From positions 15,562,001 to 15,626,000 of the forward strand of contig NC_003282.8 in NCBI RefSeq assembly GCF_000002985.6: DNA of 64,000 bases. Direction: 5' to 3'. Made by a program: the position numbers and the translations under genes. The notes beneath the pieces were generated by a model, which did no database searches, was not told where the DNA came from, and saw only the letters and a list, made by a program, of their open reading frames with translations. Below are positions 12,461 to 24,051 of this stretch, piece by piece; position 1 is the stretch's first letter; each line of letters begins with the position of its first letter. Source of the DNA: Caenorhabditis elegans. Lineage: Eukaryota; Nematoda; Chromadorea; Rhabditida; Rhabditidae.

Positions 12461-14310
12461 TGAAACCGCAAAAAATGAATTTCAAATCTTTACAATTAAA
12501 ATAATCTTGTTTTTTTTATCTGTGTTAAAAAAATGCATTTCGATTTGCAACGAAACATGTGATTTGTGTAGTTTTAAATATTGTATCTCAATTACTGAAG
12601 TACTTTTCTCAAAGTTTGTATAGAAATATTTAAAATGCAAAATTATTTAGGCTAAAATTCAATTTTGTAGCAAAGAACTATGTTTCTTCATTTTAATACA
12701 AAATATAGCGCTGGGTTTTTGCAAAAGCCTATAAGATCGCTTCAGAAGTATTTTGTCAAACGTTTATGAATATTCTGAAACAGCAAAAAATGTTTATGAA
12801 TTAAATTTTTTAAAATTAAATTTTTGTTGCAAATTTCATTTATTGCATTTTATTGCAAATTTCAAATTGAGAGAAAGTTTTATGAAAATTCTGAAACCGT
12901 AAAATCTATGAACTTATGAATTTGAGAACTCTACAATTACAACAATCTCTTTTTTCCGTTGTGATAAGTTTCGCTAATTTACTAGTAAATAGAGTCTATT
13001 AAAATTAAATTTAAATTTCTTGAACATTTCATGAACAATATAACAACTTTCAAATCCCAGTTTTAAGGGAATTTCAAATAGCAAAAATTGAGTGTGCTTG
13101 TCGAAATAACATTTAAAAAACACGATTTAAAATATTTGTATGACAGTTTCAAAAGGTTTTTCTCCAAGCCGTAGAATACATTTCCAACTTCATAACAATT
13201 TTAACAGAGACTTTAAAACTGCATATTTTTGTTTGACATGTTAAAAAAAACGGATTTCGTTATTAAAACCATAATCTGTTTTATTTTTAGAGGAGAAAAC
13301 GGAAGAATTTTATGAAGTTTTCGAATCTGCTTGGAATTTAGTGACTTTCAGAAACTGTGCTATGGCAATAGTTGAGTGATTCATCAACATACTGTGAAAA
13401 ATTTATGGAAATCCTGAAACCGCAAAAAAAAGTGAATTCCTCAACTTCATAAGTTTATAATTACAAACCTCCCTTTTCAGTTATGGCATTTTTTCATGTT
13501 AAAAAATAGAAAAAGCCAGAACTTACTTACCATACCCTTCCCTACCTTTTACCATGTTTTACCCTAAATTTGATTTTCTCATATCAATTAATGAACAATT
13601 TGTGAAAATTTTTATGAAAATTCTGAAACCGCAAAAAATATGAATTAATTATTTTCAAAAACTTTCCAGCCTTCCTTTTCAAGTTTGAATAAATTGTATT
13701 GTCTGGGTTTGTGGATAATTAAGTAAATTTTAATTGAAATTATCAACTTATTTCAGAGAAACCATGAAATGTTCTCAAAGTTTTAAATTATTCAATAAAT
13801 TTCGCAAGTTTGCAAGAAAAATAGTACAAAGGAAACTTAATTAATTTAATAATCATCTATTCCATCAATTAGTGAACATTTCGTAAAACTTTATGAAAAT
13901 TCTGAAACCGAAAAAAATATGAATCTAAAACAAACTTTTTATAATTAATTTGATACATTCGGTTCCTTTTACTTTTCATAGCATATCGAAATTCTAAAAC
14001 TGCAAATGTTTTGAGAGAAATAAGACTACCTGTTTGATTACTATAATAATACACTGTTAATAAAAAACTCTACTGCAAACATTTCTTGAAAATTTCATGT
14101 TCCAGTATTAAAGTAAATTTTTTGTTGAATCTATGAAAACAGTGATGGTATGTTTTAAACCAAAATTCAATTACTTTATTGGAATCAATGGATTTTTTTT
14201 CTCAAATTCAATTCACAGTAGATTCTAAGAACAAAGCTGTTAACAAATACTTGGCAATACTAACAAAAATTATTAAAATTTTGAAAAATATGAAAAATGT
14301 GTGAAACTGT
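12461..14310 (-). promoter_or_regulatory. Local array of variant piRNA-like motifs (CGGTTTCA), minus strand
   Basis: The core reads TGAAACCG on the plus strand at 12461, 12892, 13415, 13624 and 13903, TGAAACAG at 12776 and TGAAACTG at 14302. Five of them share an extended context, roughly TATGAAAATTCTGAAACCG followed by CAAAAAATATGAA, far beyond the core. One exact plus-strand CTGTTTCA lies at 14566. The shared context suggests local copying of one promoter unit. Whether the CGG variant still drives 21U-RNA is inference. No protein gene is supported from 12150 to 15000. Confidence 0.5.
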
Positions 14311-14784
14311 AATAATTAACAAACTCATAAAATATTTATCAGAAATTTCGAGAATGTTCAGAAGATTTCTAGAAATTTAATGAAATTTTTTCGAAGAATA
14401 GTACAACAGATAAAGTATTTAAGCAATTTAGTAATCAATTTGATTTGTTTAGTACGAAATATGTATTATTGCAAGTACATATCTTTACCTCAAAAACTTA
14501 ATGAGAGTTTTGAAACTGACAATAAAAATTTTGCGATATTCGAATTTGGAAATAGTAAAAAAATCCTGTTTCAATAGTTTAATAAATCTATTTAACTTGA
14601 ATTCTATTGGATGGGAAACAAAAATTCAAACGTTTTCAGTTTCAACTTGTAATATAATAGAAAGTCAATCTGTAATTTGTTCCTTTCAATTTTCTACATT
14701 TTTTATAAAGATATTTTGTTCTAAAACTTTTTTATAAAAATCAGTTTGATTGCGATACACTTGTTTCACATTTTTTACTACGAT

Positions 14785-14870
14785 TTGCCGTAAATTTCCG
14801 GCAAGTGCCGATTTGCCGGTTTGCCAAAATTTTTAATTTCGGAAAACTTCCGAACGTCGCCAACTTTTCT
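14785..14870. repeat. TTTGCCG/CGGCAA dispersed repeat
   Basis: Contains GATTTGCCGTAAATTTCCGG and GCCGATTTGCCGGTTTGCC, the same units as the clusters near 425-895 and 46120-46325. A further fragment (TTTCCGGCAAACTACGG) lies near 19035. Confidence 0.65.
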
Positions 14871-15003
14871 AAACTTTCAACAAAAAAAATAATATTTTGA
14901 GATTGAAACCGATTTGTAATTAGAAAAATAACTCTTTTTTTAATAAAAATTCAAATAAATCGATTATATTAGAAAACGTTTCAAAATGGAAAATATTTCG
15001 GCA

Positions 15004-15440
15004 GGGGTTTTTGTCTTGGATTCCAATTTCAACAGGCATATGACTGCACTTTTTTGCAAAAAAAAAAATTTGGAATTTTGGGGGAATTGATATGGTAAAA
15101 AATTGCTAATTTTTTTTTAATATGAGGGGTAAATTTCTGGACCCAGATATTCCATCCCAGCCGCACTACAGGGGTTTTTGTCTTGAATTCCAAATTCAAC
15201 AGGTATATACAGGCACAAAAAAACAAAAAATAAAAATTTTGGATTTTTGGGGGAATTGATATGGTAAAAAATTGCTAATTTTTTTTTAATATGAGGGGTA
15301 AATTTCTGGACCCAGATATTCCATCCCAGCCGCACTACAGGGGTTTTTGTCTTGAATTCCAAATTCAACAGGTATATACAGGCACAAAAAAACAAAAAAT
15401 AAAAATTTTGGATTTTTGGGGGAATTGATATGGTAAAAAA
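15004..15440. repeat. Tandem repeat, ~168 bp unit, about 2.6 copies
   Basis: Units begin with GGGGTTTTTGTCTTG at 15004, 15171 and 15340, periods of 167 and 169 bp. The second and third units are almost identical over their length (shared GGCACAAAAAAACAAAAAAT and TTGGATTTTTGGGGGAATTG); the first is more diverged. A 111-codon minus-strand frame is a product of the repeat and repeats itself with the same period, so it is not called as a gene. Confidence 0.9.
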
Positions 15441-16680
15441 GCATCTGCCCAAAATTTATGTTTTAGTAAAATATCATACATATATGTTGTTGATAACTTT
15501 AAGTCCCAACCTTTTTTTTTTGACATTGACGCTTCCTAGAAATTCCTAAAAAATTGCTCGGAATATAATTATCGCCAACAGAAAAAGCCCAAAAACTCAA
15601 CTCGATCATTCAACAAATTGTGCTCAAATCACTGGAATTTTTTGTGATTAAAAAATCATCCAGTATCCGATTTTTGATACATTATGGCAGAAAAAATATC
15701 GATAAGTATGAAACCTTGTGTATAAGAAATTGTCTGTATTTTCCTTAATTTTTTACGCAAAACTCGTGTAAAGTTAACGTTTTTTAAATTTATTTTCCGC
15801 TCCAAGTATTTTAGAAAGTTTCAATGGATCATATTTGTTTTCTAATTTTCTATCTAATTTTCTATTTTCTATGTTTTCTAATCTAATTTTTTTTACATAT
15901 AAACAAGATTCTTGTTTCCAATACATCCAAAAGTTCTATAAATTTGTTTAAAAATGTCGCCTATTTTTTCATTTGACTAGAGATAATCGCAAAAAAAGCG
16001 GTTATTCTATTAATTGCCGTAGACATTACAAATTTTTCACAAAATAAAAAAAAATATTTTTTCCACCAAGTTGATAAAGTAGAAGCTTTTTTGAAAATTG
16101 AAAGTTGATTAGAAATTCTAAAATAAATGGTTGCTAAAGCATTGCTAATCTAATGCAACAATCAAAAAATACTCGTTTTTAGACTTTTCATTCATTTTCT
16201 AAAAAATTGATAAGACTTTGAAATATGCCGCTCAAAAGTGTTTGAAAATTAATTTTAGTGATTTCCATTAGGCATCATATCAGCGTTTAAATTCATGACC
16301 ATTTTTTTATGAAAATTTTGAAACTGTAGAAAAATGTTACACAAACTTTAGAAACAAAACCTTCTTGTTTCATTATCTTAATAAAGTTTGGAATGTCACA
16401 AATTGATGATTTTTCGTACATTTTCACTGCAAGAATTCCATAAAATGCTGATTTTAAAAATAGATAGAGCGAATCAATAAAAAAAGGAATAAAACCTTAT
16501 TTCAATCTGTTTTATCGCCAAAAATTTTAATAATTGTGGAAAACTAAATTGCCAGCTGTTTCTAAATTGTTGTATAAGTTGCTCGTTTTCCTGGAAAATA
16601 CTAATACATGGTAATTTGAAATTCCTAGACAGGTTGAATAAAATAGGATAGGCTAACCGGAAATGGCTTTTTGGTTTTTC
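15441..16680. other. AT-rich intergenic DNA
   Basis: No gene or RNA gene seen. A degenerate TGAAACTG piRNA-like motif lies at about 16319 on the minus strand. From about 16690 the sequence becomes alignable with the upstream regions of the other ABU/PQN-like copies. Confidence 0.5.
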
Positions 16681-17085
16681 TTGCAAGATTATCGGAATGC
16701 AAAAAATGATGGCGAAGAAATAGGCCAAGAGACCAAGTTTTGATGAATTAACATGAGCAAAATGATAAGTGTGAGGGCATGGGAAGTAAATAAACATTTT
16801 CTTGTCAAATTAAATATACACTTTTGCAACTTCCCGTGTTCCAAAGAGATAGTGCGTAAGACCATGAGACAATATACGTGTTCTTCGGTTTATTAGCTAT
16901 GCCATACTTATGTTTGCACTGATCAGGAAGCCGGTTGAATGGATGGAGTTTGATAATTGGGAAGGAACTCTCTGGTATGTGTTCCATGATTAAGGAAAAG
17001 AAAAAAAAAGAGTTGGGTATAAAAGTTCGAAATATCGTGAAAAGGACATCAGTTGTCTCTTAGCAACTCTTCAAACATTTCAACA
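16681..17085 (+). promoter_or_regulatory. Promoter module of ABU/PQN-like copy 1
   Basis: Shared, in order, with the upstream regions of the other copies: GAAGAAATAG.CCAAGA, AGTAAATAAACA, GTGTTCC.AAGAGATAGTG, TTCGGTTTATTAGCTATGCC, ATGTTTGCACTGATCAGGAA, GCCGGTTGAATGGATGG, GTTTGATAATTGGGAAGG and TGTGTTCCATGATTAAGG. A TATAAAA box lies at 17018-17024, 62 bp before the ATG. TGTTTGC fits the consensus TRTTKRY of the pharyngeal FoxA factor PHA-4, and TGATAA is a GATA-type site; both are conserved between copies. That these factors act here is inference from motif matches and the likely pharyngeal role of the gene. Confidence 0.65.
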
Positions 17086-18161
17086 ATGCGCTTTATCGCA
17101 ATTGCAGCTCTTCTTGCTTCTAGCCTTCTTCTTGTGGAGGTACGATTTGTAAATCATTAGTATATGTATTAACTAATTAATTACACGTCTTATAATATTA
17201 TTTCCAGGGAACTTCAATTCGTGATAAACGTCAATCCTGTGGCTGTGCTCCAAAAATTCAACCAAGTTGTTCATGTCAACGAACCACTTACACTCAACCA
17301 CAACAGTACAGTTGTTCCTGTCAGAACACTGCTCCAGTCCAGACATCCTGCTCATGTGCCCAACCAGTTCAGCAACTAACTTACCAAGTGCAAGCCACCC
17401 AATGTGCTCCAGCTTGTCAGCAGTCATGCCAGCGTCAATGTCAATCAGCTCCATCTGTCAGTAATTGTCAATCTTCATGCCAACAAACTTGTCAGACTTC
17501 TTCCTGTTATACTCCAGTTGCTCCAGCTCCAGTTCAATGTCAACCATCATGCATGCCAGCCTGTGAACAATCCTGTGTTGCTCCAGCTCCACAAGTCATC
17601 AGTCTTAACTTGGAGGTAGTTCCACAGTGTCAACAACAGTGTGCTCCTCAATGCCAACAGCCATCAGCTCCACAGTGCCAGCAGTGCCAGAATACTTGCC
17701 AGCAGTATGCTCCAGTTTGCCAGCAACAGTGTACTCCACAATGCACACTTCCATCTGCACCAGCTTGCCAACAATGTCAAACTTCGTGCCAACAGACTCA
17801 ACAGTGCCAACAACAATGTATTCCACAATGTCAGCAACCAGCTGCTCCACAATGTCAGCAATGCCAATCAGCATGCCAATCTCCAGTTGTTGCTCCACAA
17901 ATTGTGACTGTCATCCTAGAACCTTCAGTGTCTCAATCTGCTCAATGTGTTCCACAATGCCAACAATCATGCCAACAACAATGCATTCAACAACAACAAC
18001 CAATGCAGCAATGTGCTCCAGCATGCACCCAATCATGCTATCAATCGTGCTCTACTGCTCAACCAGTCCAGATGCCATGCCTCACTCAATCAGTCAACTC
18101 CTGCTCTTGCCAGCAAAACTATTCTCCATGTGGAAATGGACAATGTTGCATGAGAAAATAA
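17086..18161 (+). CDS. Cys/Gln-rich secreted protein, ABU/PQN-like, copy 1
   Basis: Two exons, 17086-17139 and 17208-18161, with a 68-bp intron (GAG|GTACGA, TTTCCAG|GG) in phase 0; product 335 aa. Exon 1 is the signal peptide (MRFIAIAALLASSLLLVE). The mature protein starts GTSIRDKRQSCGC, with a dibasic KR that could be a furin-type processing site, then pairs of SCSC and a long region of CxxxC units spaced by Gln, Ser and Pro (CQQSC, CAPQC, CQQQC); about 52 Cys by hand count. It ends CGNGQCCMRK. This layout is typical of the nematode ABU/PQN group (Gln/Asn-rich, DUF1096-type), many of which are expressed in the pharynx and thought to build its cuticle lining; some respond to ER stress. An AATAAA signal lies at 18230. 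Which named gene it is cannot be told without a search. The exon-2 frame was extended back from the GTG at 17388 to the splice acceptor. Confidence 0.9.
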
Positions 18162-19045
18162 GCATCTAGTGTATAATTGTGACATCAATTATTTGTATAT
18201 TTGAGACATAATTTTTGTGCTTTTTTAAAAATAAATAATAGTAATAATAATATTAATTTGTTTAGCACACTTAAAAGAGTTAATTAAATATTTTTTCAAA
18301 AATTTTAAATAATTATATTCCAAATTTCAAAAATGTCCACAAGTATTCGAGTAAGAAAAGTGTGCGAAAAAAGTTCATATCAAAATTTAACGGCTTGAAA
18401 GTGGAGTTCTGTTGCTCAAAAAAAAGCTCTTCCAGATATCAAAATACATTGAGTTAGCGAAAACTTCTGAACTAAAAATAACTCAATGAAACATTTTTTT
18501 GTTCAAGTTTTTCAAATTGGATACTGATGTATATTTTTCAATTAAAAATTCAGCGTAAACCAAGGGAAATCTACAAAAAACGTTAATGAAAAATATTTTT
18601 GACCCACAAAGTATTTAAAACGGCTCTGATCCTTTTTGAACTAAAATTGAAATATCTTACAAAATGAACAATATTGTTTGCCATGTTACTTTTAAAGCTT
18701 TTATGTGAAACAGTGAAAACAAATTCGCACTTTTTTAAAAGCAACTGTATTTAAAGTTTACAATTTATTGTTTCTATTCTATCTGAGAAAACCACACTAC
18801 AAGCTTTACAGTATGTATGTGGTATTAATTTTTTGCGAAATTCAGAGACAATTCAGAGACATACTCGAGGAATACATATTAGTATTTTTTTTCTCTTATA
18901 TCACCTTTTTATTCCAAGTTGAAACCGTTGTTTTTTTTTCAAAAAAGAAAAAATTTTCTAAAAGAAACATCCGAATAAACAATTCTGATAGGAGTGCAAT
19001 TTCGAAATTTTAAAATTTTGAGGGGCATTTTCATGTTTCCGGCAA
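18162..19045. repeat. 3' flank of copy 1, duplicated at copy 4 (empty RTE site)
   Basis: From about 18420 to 19045 this aligns, with clear divergence, to 34865-35315 joined to 38612-38833: shared landmarks include ATATTGAGTTAGC-like, TCTGAACTAAAAA.AACTCA, CAAGCTTTACAGTA and TAGGAGTGCAATTT. Here the sequence is continuous near 18830, where the other copy is interrupted by the RTE element. One 21U-type motif (TGAAACAG, minus) lies at 18706. Confidence 0.75.
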
Positions 19046-21639
19046 ACTACGGACCGCGCAGGTTTTGAATTCCAAAATTTTCGGGGAAAATGCGGAAAAT
19101 AACAGCAGAAAAATGCAACTCATGTCTTAGTACTTCCAGAAATTCTTAAAACCTTGAATTTCGCTCAAATGTTTAATTTTCAAGAAATATTTAATTTGAT
19201 TGAAAGATGTGAAGAACAGGGAAAACGCTAAATTTGAATTCCCGCGTTAAATAATTTGCGCGGGAAATTTAAATTTAGCTATTGTCCTGGATGTTTCCAG
19301 TTAAAAAAACATTTTCACCGTTTTTCTTATTCACAAGTGACGAAGTCAGGAAATTAATTAATTGCGCAATTACACAATTTTTGGAATGAAAAATTGTTTA
19401 TCTGTTTCACCAAATAAATTTATTGACTAACTGCTAATCATAATATTATATCGGGTAACTTTTATTAAAGTTTTTTTTTTAAAGTTATATAACTGATTGA
19501 AAAATCCAAAAATTCTCTAATAAAAATAGTTTTAAAATTTTGTTTCATCATTATCATAAAAACTTGATAATACTAAAAAATATATCTTGGTGTTATGAAC
19601 ACAAAAAAGAAATTGTAGTTGTTGATTAAGTGCAGTTCATATAGAAATATTGAAACTGTAATTTTTTTTACAAACAGTTTCAAATATGATTTTATTCAAA
19701 GACATTTATGACGAAATCTAAATCAACATATTTTAAAACAGTGAACAATTTTTTCTCCCACTTCACATTTTCTACTTTTTCTTTACAACATCTTCCTCAT
19801 TGTCAGCTAGCCAAAAAATTTGTATGTTTATACTATTTCATTGTCTGCCACCTCTGACCTCTTCGCACTCTCTCCTCCTTTTGCACTTTTTATGATAATC
19901 ACCTCTGTCCCTTCTACTTCTCACAAGTATCCTTATCCTTTTGTCACGGGAAATCTTACTTTTTTGACGATATTTCTTATAAGAGGTTCTGATAAAAAAG
20001 TAGCTTGTGAAGCCTTGCAACAACTGCGCTCCAGCGAATACATGTTTTGAAACATAGTAGCGTGATTTTGGTCATTCTTTTCGTACTTTCGTCAACTTTC
20101 AAATTGAAAAGTTTTAACTTAGTGCTTTATCATTCATGAACAATTAATACTGTAATTTTGCTAATTTTAAATAGTTTTATTTTAAAAAGACTGCTATTTT
20201 TTTTTTCAATTAATGAATTGTCTGAACTGTAGTCTGAGTCTGAACTGTATAAATAGTTTTCAAAATGTACTTACATAGACTACGAAACAGTAATATTTTT
20301 AAACACACGGTTTGGTCAGTTGTAGCAATAATGTTCCAACGAATCCTTTTTACAAAGAATAGTTGGATGATTTTGAAACTTTTTCATCAGTTTCATCCAA
20401 GAAAACATCAATTTTTCTCAATTCAGTTTATTGAATAATAAACTACAAAACAGTAATTTACACTAGTTTTTTGTTGTAATTTTTTTATTTATATTCCATT
20501 TATCAATTTTAAAACTCAGTCATTTTGAACCCTCAGTGAATTTATTGTGAATAAATACTCCAAAATATTTATTATGAAATAAGCTATTTAAAACAGATTA
20601 AGATTTTCGATTTTTTCTCATGAACAAAAAAAAATACTTTGGCAAATAAGCTTAAAATTAGCAAATAAGCTCAACAAATCCTTACTTTTTTTTTACCAAT
20701 TAGCGTTGATTGGTTTCAAAATGAGCGGAGTTAAACGCTGATTGGTCAGAATTTTTCACACAAAAATATAAACGTCCTCCAATTTTTGCATAAATTTTGA
20801 ATTTTGATTTTTGAACAGAAAATTTGTAATTTTTTTGTAAATTATTTATTTAATAGTAGTTTTAATCGTCAGGAAGATTTCTGTGAACAGGCCCAACATT
20901 TCGATTTTCCTTTTTTAAATTTTTTTCTTCTACTGTTTCGCATCTTCATTATAATTTCTTAAGGTTTTCAAGTTGCATTAGAGTTTTCACAACAAAATTC
21001 GCTGACCATTCTTGGTGTTTATGTTGCGCTTCCTTTTAGGTTAAACTTGCCGAAAAACAAAAAAACTCCGGAAAAGTGAGCGTGGAATAATCAGCCATTT
21101 CAATTTTTTAAAACTAGAATAACTTTTTTTAAAAATTAGATCCACTCTCCAAATATTACGAATGAACAATGTCAAATGAAATAAAATCTGTGAAACAGTG
21201 AAAAACATTTCCGTTAAAAAAGGTAGGATCGAGTATTACAAATAAACGTATTTTTCAACACTAACCGTGAAAAAGCAAAATAATTTCCGTTTCAAATAAG
21301 AAATAGAAAAACAATTCTGTATGTAATTTTTACTGGGGTTTCGATCCTTTGTGAAAGTTTTGGAAAAAACCAATGAATTTATTGAAAAATTCCAATTTCA
21401 TTCTAATCCCAACTTGTCAATTCTAATAAAACCGAGTGTTCCTGTGAACGCGTTATACTAATTTCTTGAAACAATTTTTGAAAAAAAAAAATTCACTGTT
21501 TTATGCATTCTCTGTAAATACTTTTTTAAAAATAAAATCAGTTGGTTTGCAACACTTGTTACAAATTTTTGAAAATTAAAACTGATTGGTAAATTTTTTT
21601 GTGCAGGTACGCTTTCTTTGAAATTCCCAACTTAAAACC
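19046..21639. other. Intergenic DNA with scattered piRNA motifs
   Basis: No protein gene supported. Exact 21U cores: 19402 (plus) and 21191 (minus). A pyrimidine-rich stretch (about 19740-20010, with CTCTCCTCCTTTTGC) resembles a plus-strand core promoter in composition. Around 20709-20772 two ATTGG (CCAAT-box) elements, each preceded by CGTTG or CGCTG, are followed by TATAAA at 20767; this could be a promoter for the gene at 21935 but is 1.1 kb upstream of its ATG. Confidence 0.4.
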
Positions 21640-21642
21640 TTA

Positions 21643-21791
21643 TGGGGTTATTCAAGTAGTGTCGGAAAATTTGAAAGTGTAGAAAAATTACGTCACAACT
21701 GTATTAAAATACATAAAACATGTATTTTAATACAGTTGTGACGTCAAAAATGTTTTTAAATACATTTTGCAACATTACTTGAATAGCTCCA
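21643..21791. mobile_element. MITE, PIF/Harbinger-like, copy A
   Basis: 149 bp with terminal inverted repeats TGGGGTTATTCAAGTAGTG and TGGAGCTATTCAAGTAATG-like, flanked by a TTA target duplication (21640-21642 and 21792-21794). The middle is itself an inverted repeat around ACATGTATTTTAATACAG and GTGACGTCA-like ends. Two relatives lie at 49077 and 52233. TWA target sites are typical of PIF/Harbinger elements; the assignment rests on that and on size. Confidence 0.8.
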
Positions 21792-21934
21792 TTAGGATTT
21801 ATAAACGCATTTCAAAAAAAAATTTACTGTTTCTTTCGTTTTATTTATCATTTATCATCATTATGTTCGTAATGAATCAATGCGTTTTTCTCTGGAATCT
21901 TTCCACTAAACTTTGATTATTTCAGAAAAAAAAT

Positions 21935-24051
21935 ATGTCCAGCAATCAGAAAATTGTTACTAACTTGGAAGATATAAAAGAAAATGGTAACCAGCATAGC
22001 CAAAAGTGAGTTTTTCTTGCAAAACTAATTAAGTACGTAAGCGCTCTAAATTAATTTTTATTTTTTTTTAGTTTAAAATCAAAACAAATTTTATGAGCAT
22101 TTTTATGTGTTTATGGATTTTCTAAATGAATTTTGAAAAGAAATACTTTGTAAACAAAGAATGTGAAAAACGAAAAAATATTTTAATTGAAATTTTAAAA
22201 CACAATTTTTAAAAAAGATTATTTTTGGTTCCCAGCAGCAGACACCAACGGGGTTCTTTTAAGTTTTCTTGGTAGGTAGATTTGTCGTCAACGCCTGCCT
22301 ACCGCCTATAAACTCTACTTAGGCATAAACGTTGGATCTTCGAGTTTGCCTATAAAATTAAAGAATGGCACATGCATTACATTTTGCTAGTATAAACATA
22401 AATTTCGAAACAGCTAAATTTTTAAGAAATACTAAAATTACGAATTTATGAACCTAGTAGAAAAAAGTGAAGAACTTTGTTTTGCAGCAGTTCTGATAAC
22501 CAGTCAGATGTCGGACGCTAAAAAAACTGACAGAAAAAGAAAAGTCTTGCCTAGAATGTACTAGGCTAGATTGTAGATAGGTAGGCAGGCACCAGTGCCT
22601 AAAATGCAAAATAAAAGTTCAAGGTTTTTTGCTTCAAATGTTTCGAGTTTAATAAAATCACAAACTTTTGGGATAAATAAAAAACCAGTTTTTTTGTTAA
22701 TTTCTATTTGTTACACACAAAAATGGCATAAAAAATACACGGTCACACACTATAAATTTGAAGTTTTTATTAACTGTTTCACTGTGGTTTTTTAAATTTC
22801 AACATTTTATAAAATTTATTCATAAATCAATCCATGTACGAAAACCAAATAGTCAAAAAAAGCTGAAAATCATTAAATCAGTTTGCGAAAAGAAGTACTA
22901 AAAATTTTTAATTCCTCTATTCTGGGTTCATTTTGCATAGATCGACGTTTAGACCCGGTAGATGTCGGATGCCGTAGTTAAAAAAATAATTTCAGTGATC
23001 AACTGTTTCGCTATGTTTTTAAATTTTAAGTTTTACAATTTAATTGGTTAACTGAACAGTTAATTTTTCAAAATGTTGTATTACTTACAATTTACTTGCA
23101 CCCTTTTAAAGTCAGACTATTAAAACAACTGAAGCTAAATACGGCAAACAAATTGGTCAAACCCGTTAGACGTCGGTCGCTGCAAATAGAAAAATATCTT
23201 TGTACGAAAACTCACATTTTGCAGTTCTCCTTCCAACTGCGAGCCCCCAGGAACCTCTTCAAGCCAGAAAACTCCGAAAACTCCGGGAAACCAGTTAGTA
23301 ACCACCACAAGCTCGCCCACAAGGCCATCAAATTTCATCGGAAAATGTCTTGACAGTGCCAAAATGCACAAAGAAATGGCTGTAAGAGTGAACATTGAAA
23401 GTATAAATTGCAACGAACTTGCTGCGATCTACTTCAGCGAAAGCTCCTTCCGACTTCAAGCTCTGCTCACTGATCAATTTGAGAATGCAGAGGTGGAAAT
23501 GTAAGATTGTTTTACAAGAAACACAACAATTTCTATAAATTCACATACACCAATAAAAAATCTGTGAAACTGTAAATTTTTAAATCTGAAACTTTCTTTT
23601 AGCTTTCCAGCTTTAGCTTGTTTCCTGTTTACCAAGCATTATTTTTTATTTTTTTATTAGCATAGTTTTTTATAACCTTCAATTTTGTAAAATTTCGTCC
23701 ACTGATGTACAATAATTTTGTAACTATAAATTTGTATTATTTCAAAGTTAAAAAAAATGAAAAGAAAGGGTAATTCAGATGCACTAAATTTTAAAACAAA
23801 CTTCTTGATTCTGGAGGGCGATTTGAACTAAAAATATTGAAAAATGAACCACAAAATTTTACTGTGTCTTGTTGTTGTTTTAATTCCATAAAATAGTCAA
23901 TGCCAATTCTTTTTTCATTACTTCTTATATTTATCATAAGTGTGACACTTTCAGCTCTCCAACTCCAACTACCTCTACAAATGACATTAACAGTACTCCT
24001 AAGCGCCCACGTCCATCGGTTTTTAAAAAAGATTCTCATAAATATTTATAG
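21935..24051 (+). CDS. Unrecognised three-exon protein, 147 aa, possibly nuclear
   Basis: Exons 21935-22005, 23225-23500 and 23955-24051. The junctions are AAAA|GTGAGT...TTTGCAG|TT and AAAT|GTAAGA...CTTTCAG|CT; phases match at both, giving MSSNQKIVTNLEDIKENG... in exon 1, a Ser/Thr/Pro-rich stretch then VRVNIESINCNELAAIYFSE in exon 2, and SPTPTTSTNDINSTPKRPRP...HKYL in exon 3. A strong acceptor TTATTTCAG ends 9 bp before the ATG and could be the trans-splice site for SL1 or the end of a non-coding exon. The PKRPRP segment is a plausible nuclear localisation signal. Codon composition stands out from the surrounding AT-rich DNA. No domain is recognised. Intron 1 (1.2 kb) is long and could hide an additional exon. 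Its exon 2 is immediately preceded by a dispersed repeat fragment (ACCCGTTAGACGTCGG at about 23161). The nearest AATAAA is at 24369. Confidence 0.7.
22945..23185. repeat. Dispersed 'ACCCGGTAGATGTCGG' repeat fragments
   Basis: AGACCCGGTAGATGTCGG lies near 22952 and AACCCGTTAGACGTCGG near 23160, with a shorter CAGATGTCGGACGCT near 22503. The same core appears near 40455-40490, 51050 and 51205-51228. They lie in intron 1 of the gene above. No element boundaries are clear. Confidence 0.5.

Noticed and set aside
15117-15452. 111-codon minus-strand frame with repeated peptide
   Set aside because: The repetition follows the 168-bp tandem repeat, with a stop-free frame by chance.
16805-16987. 60-codon minus-strand frame in the copy 1 promoter
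   Set aside because: It overlaps conserved promoter blocks shared by all copies, and the frame is not kept in the others.
17173-18169. Alternative long frames over the ABU/PQN-like exons (up to 228 codons, both strands), repeated at all four copies
   Set aside because: They are shadow frames of the Cys/Gln repeats; only the spliced frame has a signal peptide, correct phases and the family layout.
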